A stretch of DNA of 64,000 bases, from assembly GCA_910890315.1 (NCBI GenBank), contig CAJVGD010000018.1, forward strand, positions 62,001-126,000. The letters run 5' to 3'. The notes beneath the pieces were generated by a model. That model made no database searches and was not told the origin of the DNA. It worked only from the letters and a program-made list of their open reading frames with translations. This document shows positions 9,610 to 19,263 of this stretch, in pieces. This stretch comes from Serendipita indica DSM 11827 (taxonomy: Eukaryota; Basidiomycota; Agaricomycetes; Sebacinales; Serendipitaceae). Both the position numbers and the translations under genes were made by a program. The first letter of the stretch is position 1; each line of letters opens with the position of its first letter.

Positions 9610-10306
9610 CTATGGTCCTCCTCCTGCGCCATGGCGTCGCTGAGCCTTGTCGCGGTCTCTCCGCTTCTTCTCCATATACAGAAAGGTTACTACATCATTG
9701 TGAGCTGCTTTCATGGGAAAGTAAGAAAACGAACCTATGATACTATCCAGGCCTGGGAGAACGGACGTATCGCGAATCTCGAGGTAGGACGGCTTGTTTG
9801 GCAGAAAATGACGGTGGTAGACGACCAAGGCTTCCTGGTTCGTGGCGTCTCTGTCTGCGTGGCAGAGCTGGGACGTGTGTAAGATGCAGGATCAACTGAG
9901 ATACTGAAGGTTCTCACCTGAAGAGAGTCCCAATGGAACTTCCACTTGTACCTTACTCCATTGTTGCCCGTGAATGTCCGTGTTCTAATGGTCATCTTGT
10001 AAGTACGATTTAGAAGCAAAGAAGCAGAGAATTGACGAACCTAGACATTGGATTCCTCTCCTCGTTGGCCAGCAAATCCTTTCTCCTCCGCCATTCGCCG
10101 TCGCCCATGCGAAGCAAGTCTGCCGAGAACCAGTGGAATTCAATCTCGCCAGCAAGTACATTCTGATTGGAGGTGCTCTCCCAGCGGTGAACAGAGACGA
10201 TTCCAGTTTGACTCGACTTGGAGACCTCGTAGTGGATCCCCATGCTATCGCACGAGAGTGTCGTGTTGCGCACAGAGTTGTTAGATGCGAGTAAATGGAT
10301 GGACAT
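9610..10306 (-). CDS. DUF6593 family protein, copy C
   Basis: Exons 10041-10306, 9918-9984, 9735-9867 and 9610-9689 join in phase to 181 residues. The sequence begins MSIHLLASNNSVRNTTLSCD, has FTGNNGVRYKWKFHWDSL in exon 2, SYLEIRDTSVLPGLDSII in exon 3, and ends VTFLYMEKKRRDRDKA with a short Arg/His/Gly-rich tail not present in A and B. Exons 2 and 3 are 67 and 133 nt, exactly as in copies A and B, and intron phases are identical. It is more diverged from A and B than they are from each other, so it predates the A/B tandem duplication. It sits convergent to F-box gene 3, with 170 nt between the stops, closing the F-box/DUF6593 island. Function unknown. Confidence 0.85.
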
Positions 10307-10343
10307 TGTGTGTTGCTTGTTGTCAATCTCAGCTTGCTGGGTG

Positions 10344-10396
10344 TTTTATAGTCGGTCAGAGGCGGTGGGTCGAGCTAGCTGTTGCATAGCGTCTCC
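10344..10396 (-). promoter_or_regulatory. Core promoter of DUF6593-C
   Basis: TATAAAA on the minus strand (10344-10350) lies about 40 nt upstream of the ATG, and GGAGACGCTATGCAAC (10381-10396) corresponds to the motif seen before copies A and B, with two substitutions. The rest of the upstream DNA is unlike A and B, so retention of these two elements argues for selection. Confidence 0.5.
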
Positions 10397-11148
10397 GCAG
10401 CGAAGGTTCAGGTAGAGTTGCAGAGTCTACAGCTGCGCATCGGCGTAGAGGGTTTCCTCCGAGCTGCGAAGAGGGTTCGTTGGTTGAGGCGATGCTGAGG
10501 CTGGGTCAAAGTTTGGATGGTCACCAGACTGCGGTCAGGTCAGCTCGAAACTCGACAGTACTTGGCGGGGCTAAGATATTTAAATGTAAACTGGAAGACG
10601 TCAAGAATGGCTATCCCCCATGGGGTATTGACGCAACTTAGAACCAAGCCCCCCATGGATGAGCCTGTGGATGACCTCAGGCGAATACTTGGTCTTCTTA
10701 TGGCCCTCTCAAGAACATACAGCCATTTACAGAAACTATTCGAATATCTTATGGGCGACGCCGAGGCAGCTAACACGCCCATTGCTAGCTGATTCTGTTC
10801 AACGAGAATGCATATAAACCCGGAGGTCTCTAGAATGTGCTTGTCTGCCAATCATTCAAGAGGACCAAGCCGAGAGCTGTCGAATGCGGCCCCCCCGCGT
10901 TTCAATGTCATTTCTCCAGGTCACACGGATCTTACTCTCTGGCGCTCAATTCTCCGGTTGGAGCTCCTCGTCCAGATGCCGAGGCCGGTTGCACGTGCAA
11001 TCCACTTTTCAACTCTCTCCACATCCAGCGCCATATAAAACTACGCTTCCACGGTTGCTACGACACTACACCCCTTAAACCCCTCCACTTCCACTCTACG
11101 CAACGAGCTCAAAAGCAGCCCATCCTCGCCAGAGATCCTATTCACAAT
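10397..11148. other. Intergenic region with a TATA box for the downstream gene
   Basis: About 0.75 kb. TATAAAA at 11034-11040 lies 109 nt before the ATG at 11149 and is followed by a pyrimidine-rich leader, a plausible core promoter. An open frame at 10517-10792 (91 codons, ending DDLRRILGLLMALSRTYS and beyond) has no recognisable family and is not annotated as a gene. Confidence 0.45.
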
Positions 11149-12081
11149 ATGGCCGTTCCAGAGACTATGACCACCGCCGACCTCAGCGGCCGCTTTGTGC
11201 TTGTAAGAAAGCTATCATCTCGGTAGATTGACATAGACTGATGTATATCGTTTCCTGGCCGCTGTACAATTGACTTGCGCCTTCACTGCCCGCTCCGATA
11301 GAACCGTACCATCTCCGACTCTACGGATCGAATCCTCACTCTCCAAGGCGTTCCTTGGTACACTCGCAAGATTATTGGATACGCCACCCTGACGATTGAT
11401 ATGACACACTACTATGGCGAGTCTATTCCCAACCCTTCTCTGTCATAAACTTATCAAAATATTAGGAAAGGCCGCCGACCCAGACGCCAAACTCCCAGAG
11501 GACAGAGACGGCGATGACTTTGAGCACATCGATGTCACCCAAAGCGTCTCTGGAATCTCCAGTACGCATCCCACTCGAATATCTAATCGTAACCTAACAC
11601 TTCTATAGGTACGCAAGAGAACAGGACATTTTCCGGTCTCCCTCGGCCTCACGAAGACTATGTCTTTGGCCCGGTCATCGGCATGAGCAAGCGCGTCCCA
11701 GCGAGCGACATCTCCGATCCATCCACCGTCCTCGGAAAGTACGAGTTTCTCCAAAAGAACTGGACGAAAGACACGCTCGATGCCGAAAAGGGTCTCATTT
11801 ATACGACCGCCAGTAGCGACACCCCAAAGTCGAACAAGACATGGACGGCAGAGCAAGTCTGGGGATTTGAAGAGATTGATGGCGTCAAGTACTTTTCTAG
11901 GTGAGCTCGTTCCGTTATGTGAGAGCGACGGCTGATGGGAATGTCTAGGCATGTTCACTTCTTCACGCCCGACGAGACGGTCACCGCGAGAATGATCTAC
12001 GATTATGTTGGTCCAGTCCGTAAGTAGTGGTTCTCTCGTCGCACCTCTCGCCACACTCACGTCCCGAATCCAGCCGTGTAA
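11149..12081 (+). CDS. Conserved fungal small protein of unknown function (lipocalin-like size)
   Basis: Six exons (11149-11202, 11302-11416, 11466-11561, 11609-11900, 11949-12019, 12074-12081) join in phase to 211 residues. The second intron starts GC (GCGAGT), the others GT. The protein reads DLSGRFVLNRTISDSTDRIL, LQGVPWYTRKIIGYATLTI, then a polar Asp/Glu loop, FGPVIGMSKRV, NWTKDTLDAEKG, SDTPKSNKTWTAEQVWGFEE and a final HVHFFTPDETVTARMIYDYV. This pattern (DLSG..N.. SD..D.IL.LQGV.WL.RK at the start; SDTPKSG..W.A.Q.WGFE near the end) is a widespread uncharacterised ascomycete/basidiomycete family of about 180-210 residues, resembling a beta-barrel ligand binder. That fold is inference. No signal peptide, so cytosolic. 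If the last intron is not spliced the protein ends PVRK instead of PVPV. Confidence 0.8.
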
Positions 12082-12270
12082 GAGTCGTCCTGTATCACCT
12101 CACCGAAATATCATGGCGAGATAAGGAGGATATGGCTGCGAATCTGGCCTGTATCTATATACATTGACTATCCTTATCTCAATTTCTCGCGAGTGAAGTC
12201 TTGATGGAAAACTCCAGACGGATACGGACAATGTGAATGTAAGGGATCAGGTCAAGTGTTCAATTGACTA

Positions 12271-13254
12271 TCAAGCGGCATAGTGTGGATAGTATGAGGC
12301 ACTTCTGTCATCGTATATAAGAGTTGGGAGACGAGTGTCCCAGGTGCCTGTCTTCATAAACGACAGGTGACTCACATTAAGTAGTTTTGTAGTGGCACCC
12401 AGCCCACATGGCAGGCCTACGGCAAGGTTCTTTGAATACCATATCGGGTGGCACGCAACAAACTCTATCCCATCATCATTGTATATGGCACCGAAGACGT
12501 GCATCCATGATGGCATAAGTTCATTCGGGGTAAGTCGATGAGCGAGGTAGTATCTGATGAGAGCTCTAATAATGGGGTGAAGTGCTGTCACAATATGTGC
12601 AATGGCCGTAGAGCGGGAAGCCTTCCCAGAGTAATGATGTGCAGCGAAGACAGGAAGGGTGCTGTTATGAGGCCAAAGAGCACTGTGTCGAGTTGAGCAC
12701 CCGGTTGTGAGAATGATCGCCTGTCGAACAGTCAATGAAGAAGAATACAAATGCATAGGCTGACCATTCCACGGTGGTATGCTCAGTAGATAGGATATGA
12801 GATAGTAATACACCTAGCTCGGGACGTGAACCGGCCTCCGCAAGATGTCCGACTGGTATTGGATCAGATGAGGTATCTAGCGATGGCTTGATATTGAACA
12901 AGCCGGTCCCGACGGATTGCAACCATGTGTCCTTGTTGCTATCACGTTCGCCATGGTCCTCGCATGTCCATTGGCAACAACATGCTAGTCGCCTTGCCAC
13001 AGCTTCTCGCAGCCAAGATATCCAACAACTACGCCGTAGAACAATGCTATCAAGGTACACCCATTGGCTACGTTCCCGCGCACCTTTGTCAGTCCGAGGG
13101 TGCAGACAAGGGAGACGGTATAATCTTCGTCATCTGAAGCTTTGGAAGGGGTATATACAGTTCCCTTAATATCGTGCCACTTGATATCACGGACCATCGA
13201 TCCGGAACGTCTGAGAAATTTTAAAGTATTACTGACCAGGTACATACTGGCCAT
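12271..13254 (-). pseudogene. Unrecognised family, probable broken or complex gene (relatives at 44.5 and 45.1 kb)
   Basis: The minus-strand frame around 12385-12600 encodes a coding-like stretch: HPIIRALIRYYLAHRLTP, then MPSWMHVFGAIYNDDGIEFV and VGLPCGLGATTKLLN, followed by a good GT donor (GTGAGT). The same pattern appears on the plus strand at 44513-44750 (HPIMKILLEYYLSPR, LKWMFLFGVIYDESAGYELV, GQPCGWGASARLCN), so this is a real protein family rather than chance. Upstream, frames at 12665-13060 and 12985-13254 are also open but overlap in different frames, and I could not build one consistent gene. No domain is recognised. Limits and exon structure are uncertain. Confidence 0.4.
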
Positions 13255-14181
13255 TCAGTAGGGAAAAACACTATCCTTGGATATGCCAGACCGTTGAAGA
13301 GTTTGACGATGGATATTTTGATGTTGAAAGATGGGAATCGACTACAGTCCGTCCAACGCACCGGAGGCGGACATAAATCCTGGTCCTTATGAGAGCATGT
13401 GTGCCAAGTGGTTGAGATCGACGCCTTCTAGTTGTAGTGATCCATATCGAAGTCTACAATCCACCAACCGTGGCTGGTTACAAAGCTGCCCTGTTGAGTG
13501 AATGGCCTTGAATATCTGTATCTCTTGCTCACCCAATATCAGCATTATAAGTTGCTGACTCCATATAATAGGATGATTGGTAATTTATAGCTGCTCGCCT
13601 CAATGGACGAAGCAGCACTTTGGGCTTGTCAAATCCTCGCTGTTTGATCCGGCGTGAGTCGAGAAGAAGAGGAGCTTTCCGAATTCTGATCCTATATTTC
13701 TGCGCAAGTGACGCCGTTTTACGTTTCGAAGCTCTGGAAGGCGCTCGAGATGAGGTTGGAGAGCCTCTCGAGGCATAGTTTGAGCTAAAAAAACTGAAGA
13801 GAGTAGACTTGAGGACATATCGGTTGCCCTCATTGAGTCTGTCGATACTCGAGACCGATGTACCTCTGTAACAGACACCATGTGATGAGCTGTGCGACAT
13901 TGATGATATGAAATGTTTGATAGGATTGTTGAAAGAGTCGTAGCCTAATGAAAATAGATATCTGAGGTGGTCACGGAGTTCAGGTTACGTGAGATACAAT
14001 TCACCTGAGAGCAATTGACCAGAGACGCTCGTGCTTGACGTATAACTTATTAGGAGTATCTAGTCCCCGAAAGTACGAGCGGCATGGCACTTTGTATTGA
14101 TACTGAATAGGAATCGACATTCAGATGGTAGACACCACGGCGATCATATTCAGGATACTCTCACAGAAACAATATGAAAGC
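13255..14181. other. Mostly non-coding; one small minus-strand frame
   Basis: About 0.9 kb upstream of the unrecognised relic and downstream of RNA14. A minus-strand ATG frame at 13529-13900 (123 codons) is Ser/Arg-rich (for example SRGSPTSSRAPSRASKRKTA) with no known domain; it could be a small lineage-specific gene or chance. Nothing else recognisable. Confidence 0.3.
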
Positions 14182-17100
14182 TCAGTATCTCCGAGGGGGC
14201 CGACCTCCAGGGCCCTGATAGGGTCCATAGTCGGGAGCACCACGAGTAGCTAAGGGAAGATGAGAGCCCGATTTGAGATCTGCGACAGAGACATACCACG
14301 TGGTGGTGGTGGTGGAGACCTGCTCCTTATCCGAGAGCCAACAGGGGGAGGCGGTGGAAGGGCCGTTTGCATGAGCACATTGATTAGTTCATCCGTCTTG
14401 AATTTTGGTCCTGGAACAAGTCAAACACTCATTAAGAGTGAATTACAACCAAAACGCACCATCATATGTCGCAGGATTCGGAAGCTGTGAGAGGAATCGC
14501 ATAACGCTCGGTGGAACCATTGGCCGATCAGGCGAACGAGGTCTATCCCTTCGACTATCCCTCGGAGGTGATCCCCATCTACGCTGAGGCGCTGCTGGGG
14601 GCGGAACACCTCGTCGTTGAGCAGGCGGCGGCGGAGAGCGTCGTGCTCTTTTTGGAGTGTTACCTGCCTCTGGCTCTGGAAGAGGCCGCTTGGGAGGATG
14701 GGGCGAGGCCACTTTCGGGTGTCGTGGCGCTGCTGCTGCGACATTAGGGGGAACAGAAGACGCAGGAGGATTGTATGGATGAGGATACGAGTATGTTCCG
14801 TTTGCGTGAGATGGAGGGGGCGAGCTTGGTGGCGGTATCGGCGTCGAGACTACTGGAGGTTGTTGAGCTGCGAGCACGGATGGAACTCTCAGTGGTGTTT
14901 GCAAATCATGTGATGCGATAGCGTCGATTCCAGCCGGTGGGGTGACGACCTCTGTTCCGAGATACATGTAGCGCTGGGCAAATAGTTTCATAGTCCGATC
15001 TGCAAGGTGTGAGTCTTGCCGCTATATATTTCTATATATGCGTACCATTTGGATACGCATCCGCTACCCGCTTGTCGAGTTTGTGCAATGTCGGCAAATC
15101 TGCAACGCTCATTTGATACAGCAGCCATCTAAGCCAGATAGGTCGCGCTTTCTCAGCATCCATCGCGGTTACGGTTCTCTCAAACAACGCTCGCGCATCT
15201 TGCACAGTCAAGACAAAGTTCTGGACAAAAGCTGGCGCACTTACTGGCTTCATCGCATTTGTTGATGAGAAAGTTGAGATAGCGTACGACGTAGTCCACG
15301 TCTGAGCCGAAAAAACGAAGACCAAGCTCGAATATTTTGGCGGCTACATCTGCATTAGGGCTGATTTGATGTTCCAAGAGCGCTGCGGGCATTGTCAATA
15401 TAGGTGACAAGGGTTCTGTCGATGCATACCTGCTGCTTCAAAGACTTGCCAACATACCCATTTGTCTGCGCGAATCTCCCGAAACGTACTTCGAAGCCCG
15501 GCAGACTGTCCGACTCGTTTCGAGTACCGCATCCACGCAATACTGACCTGACCCAGCTCTACGCGTTTGGCAATCAAGATGGCCTCCCTTCGCTCATTCT
15601 CCAGTTGCCGCGCCTTTTCTTGTTCTTTTGCTTCTGCGATAGCGGGATCGATCGTACCGTAAACTTCGCTTTCCTTCAGTGCCAAGTCGTCCTCGATACT
15701 GATCGGTGCCGGCGCTGGGGCTTGGATAGGCTGCGATCCCGCGGGCTGCTGTGATATAGGGGTTCCCCCTTCAGAAATGTGGAGAGCTTCGAGGTCTTCG
15801 AGCTCCTTCTTTAGGACCCCAATAAACTTTTTGAAAATCTCATGCCCTTCTGCTTTTTTCTCCTCTACCTTTTTGGGATCCACCCCTGCAGTTGCCTGAA
15901 AGCTGAGCATTGCCTGTTCCTGGTGCTCGCTGTATGCAAAATTGAGAAGAAAAGACGCAGGGTTTGCATCGAGACCGCTCTTTAGAAACAATTGCGCATC
16001 ATCAGCCTTGCCGACCGACTGAGCCCAGATGTACGCGAGGTACCTGCAAATCCAATTTAATGAGCGAAATAGAGTGCGTATGAAACTTGCCATATCTCTG
16101 GATAGAAACGCATTCGGATTACGGCTTTCCTGTAGATTGCTAAAAGTCTCGCAGTCAACATCGATTTCTCTTCTATTCCGAGAGGATTGGACTCCTCAAA
16201 CTCGAGATACTTGCGCCAGTTGGCGAGCAGGAGACGCTCCTCTGAGCGCAGAATCGGTGGCACAGGAAGCTCTAGGGGTGCACGCTCATGATACGGCTGG
16301 TGTGTGTATAGATGTATTCGTTTGTGGTGTTCGGATAGCTCCGTCTTCTTCATTCTCGCAGTCATGTAGTCAGGGCTCACGTCTGCAAGGAACTTTTTGG
16401 CCTATCCGATAGCATTAAAGTTTGATTACCGAGAGGAATGGTAAACCCACGGTTATCTTGTTGAGGCCATTCTCAAACGCATCCCACTCTCGCCAAAGTT
16501 GCTCCAGATTGTCAAGAGGAATCTGGACAGCACGTCGATACACGCTTCTGAGGAGATCCATTTTCTCTTGGGCCTCGCGATCATTCGACGTTGGGTCAGC
16601 CTTGATGTACTCGATATAGTCTTTCCAAATTTCACCCGCTTCACGGTCTTGGCCGACAAAACGAAGTGCAAATTCATACGCCTTCTTTATTACATCGCGT
16701 GGAGATGCCTGGTTTGCGCTGTCGGTTCGAGTTAGCAACGATCATCGGACTCAGCCGACAATCACAAACCGGACGTAGTCGAGATAGAGTTTCCACATCT
16801 CAATCTCTGGTGACTGCTTTAGCCATTGAGAAAACAATGTCTGAGGTGTTGGAATTGGGTCAGGTTCTGTACTCTTTGGCTTTCCTATGGGATGCGCCCT
16901 TTGAGCATGTCTGAAGAATGCGATTTGTGCATGAACCTGAGAAGGCAACGAGTCATATAAACAAAAAGTTCATGGTCAGCATCCAGCTCTATATGGACCA
17001 ATGTTTGTTTTGCTGCACTAACCGTGTTCGGGTACACCTTGAGAAGCGCCGTGTATGCGTCGTTGATCATTTTGTAATCTCCAGAGTCCTCAGCAATGTT

Positions 17101-17274
17101 AATCAACTCCTGCCATGCTGCCGTGTCGTGTGGGTGGTCTTGCAAACGCAACTGGACTGCTTCAAACGGCGTGGTGGGACCAGCGGCATGCTCGTCGACA
17201 ATATCAGCTGCTTGAGTGGCCTCTAGTTGCTGTGAATGCAGCACTGCGAGTGCTTCTTCTTCGTGGTTTGCCAT
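14182..17274 (-). CDS. RNA14: mRNA 3'-end-processing protein Rna14 / CstF-77
   Basis: Scaffold of cleavage factor IA (CstF in animals), which binds Rna15/CstF-64 and directs pre-mRNA cleavage and polyadenylation in the nucleus. The gene has about ten short introns. In order, the exons give the start MANHEEEALAVLHSQ, an N-terminal HAT repeat (HPHDTAAWQELINIAEDSGD), many further HAT motifs (EIWKDYIEYIKADP, LEQLWREWDAFENGLNKIT, ANWRKYLEFEESNPL, VDYVVRYLNFLINKCDE, RPIWLRWLLYQMSV) forming the Suf domain, then a Pro-rich tail with basic clusters and the Rna15-binding monkeytail FKTDELINVLMQTALP. The last exon ends GPGGRPPRRY before TGA at 14182-14184. A Met 23 codons upstream (17343) is in frame, but the inner Met has the better context (A at -3, G at +4) and family-like N-terminus. 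The divergent F-box gene starts only 198 nt away. Confidence 0.92.
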
Positions 17275-17472
17275 TATCGTTGGCGGCGACGAGTTCAAGG
17301 TGCGGTCGACAGCGTGCCACCGGTGCAACAAAGTTCTCAACATTGTATATATTCATCATCATAGCCTGAGATATAGTCCTATAGACGTGAGCCTGCTCCT
17401 GAAACGGCGGCGGTCACGCGCTGCCAGGCTTCGACCTGACCATACTCGGAGGCCTGCTCGCACGGGCAGACG
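17275..17472. promoter_or_regulatory. Shared divergent promoter between RNA14 and an F-box gene
   Basis: The two start codons are 198 nt apart on opposite strands, so this interval must serve both genes. No TATA box stands out. If the upstream Met of RNA14 were used, only 129 nt would remain. Confidence 0.5.
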
Positions 17473-19184
17473 ATGGATTCTGAGCCTTCACCACCTCGAA
17501 GACAATATCCTACAGAGACACTTCCGAATGCGAGAGAAATCGCAGCTGCCAGGCGTGATCTTAGAGCTGACGAAGAGGCCCTAGCACGCCTCAAAGCACT
17601 CGAAAAGGAGGCCTTAGCCGAACTAGAAGTGAAGAAGAAACAAATTCAAGAACAAATCTCTGTCTACCACACCAGGCGCGATGCCATTCGCGAAAACAGG
17701 AGACAGACTCTCAGCTATCTCGCCCCCATCCGCCGACTGCCTCTTGAAATCTATCGGGAAATATTCCTTGCATCGGGGTTATCGGATTATACAGGCAAGA
17801 TACCATGGACCATCGCAAGTGTGTGCCGGATCTGGAGAAAGATGGCTCTAGACTTTCCGAACCTTTGGTCAACTATCCGCTTCCGCGGAACAGTTCTCAG
17901 CTCACCAGATATCATTCGTATATGGGTGGACCGATCCGGAAATAGCGTCCCACTCGACATCGATATAGAGATTGGTCGCCGACGAACGAGAAGCTCGGGC
18001 CCCCGAATGATATCAAGCTATATGAGACCGCGTCACCTGTTCGACCGGAGCTCTTACCCAGATGATGGGACTGTTCAGAGGGCTCTTCAGTGGGGCCACG
18101 TTGCCTTTTACTATCTCCTCACCCAGAAACACAGATGGAGATCATTTGCTTTTGAATCATTGGACGTACCTGTCGAGGCTCTGGAGTACATCCAAGGTAA
18201 ATAAAGTCCGCTCTTGCGATTCTCGGTCACTGAATTGTGCTCAAAGGTCCATTTCCTCTTCTCGAGGAGTTCCGTGTTCAATGTGGGGATCACTACTTCC
18301 GCCCCTCAAGTTGGCAGTGGTTCCTCTGCAAATCAAATGGAGATGCAACACCTGTTTTGCGCAAATTGACGCTGGACCACGTCAACTTTTCGTGGTCATC
18401 ACCCGTATTTCGGGACCTTACCACTCTTCGCATCCACTCTCCATCCCAAGTCACATACCATCCAAATCTTGCAACACTCGACTCTGTTTTTGGCATATTA
18501 CGTGAAAACCCTAATCTACAAGTCCTTTCACTCCATCTCCAAGGACTCCAGAACTCTGTCTTACCCAATCCAGATATCCTCGCGTTACCACACCTTCGGT
18601 CGCTTTCACTAGAAGGCGCACCGCAATTCCTCACGCTCATGCAATATCTCAAACTCGCCTCGTTGCGAACTGTCAACCTCAAGTTTGAGGTGCCTCAAAG
18701 CACCGATTTCGGAGAAAAGTTTAGCGACCTCTTACGTCGCTCCGATCTTCCGGCCATCACCGGCATGTCCATCCAGCATCCCTACAGGATTCATGAGGCC
18801 AGCCTAGGATACTTTGAGTGCCTCGAAGATTTAGAAGAACTCACGGTGTCGAGGATACCGTTGGAGGATCTCTTGCTGACGCTAGATGGCCCGAGTGCCG
18901 ACGGCTCACTCATCTGTCCTAATCTCACCAAACTCACCCTCCAGCATTGTCCAGGAAGACGCGATATGGACACTATACTCCCACGGCTCATCAATTTTGT
19001 CGACCAACGAACAACGTCGGCTACGCGTGGTCTGAAGAAGAAATTGCAGGTGCTCAAGATTATCCATTGCGGCTGTATCATCACGCCCGACACGCATAAT
19101 TGGCTCAAGAGACGACTAAGAGAGTTCAAGTCTGACGAAATGAAGCTTATGAGCATTACGCCTCTTGATTACGAGGTCTTTTGA
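17473..19184 (+). CDS. F-box-like protein with N-terminal coiled coil (Agaricomycete type)
   Basis: Exons 17473-18196 and 18247-19184 join in phase to 553 residues. Residues about 25-80 are a coiled coil rich in Ala/Glu/Lys (ALARLKALEKEALAELEVKK), directly followed by the F-box-like segment LSYLAPIRRLPLEIYREIFL and VCRIWRKMALDFPNLWSTIR, a layout typical of very large F-box families in mushroom-forming fungi. The remainder is leucine-rich (for example LRKLTLDHVNF, LQVLSLHLQGL, LPHLRSLSLEGA, LTKLTLQHCPG), giving an LRR-like substrate-binding region. It is unrelated in sequence to the tandem trio at 4-9.4 kb, which lack the coiled coil. Probable SCF adaptor; substrate unknown. The stop lies 79 nt from that of the convergent SWA2-like gene. 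Confidence 0.88.
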
Positions 19185-19263
19185 TATCACTGTTGTATAT
19201 CCCCCAAATGGCACTGTAATATATCCAACGACGTCGTTGCGAATACAGTTCTATATCTCGCGT

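Noticed and set aside
14511-14913. Arg- and Trp-rich plus-strand frames opposite the Pro-rich tail of RNA14
   Set aside because: They are complements of the biased Pro/Arg-rich coding sequence of RNA14.
17275-17343. Extended N-terminus of RNA14 beginning MLRTLLHRWHAVD
   Set aside because: It is in frame, but the family-like N-terminus starts at the inner Met, which also has the better start context; the upstream part is more likely leader sequence.
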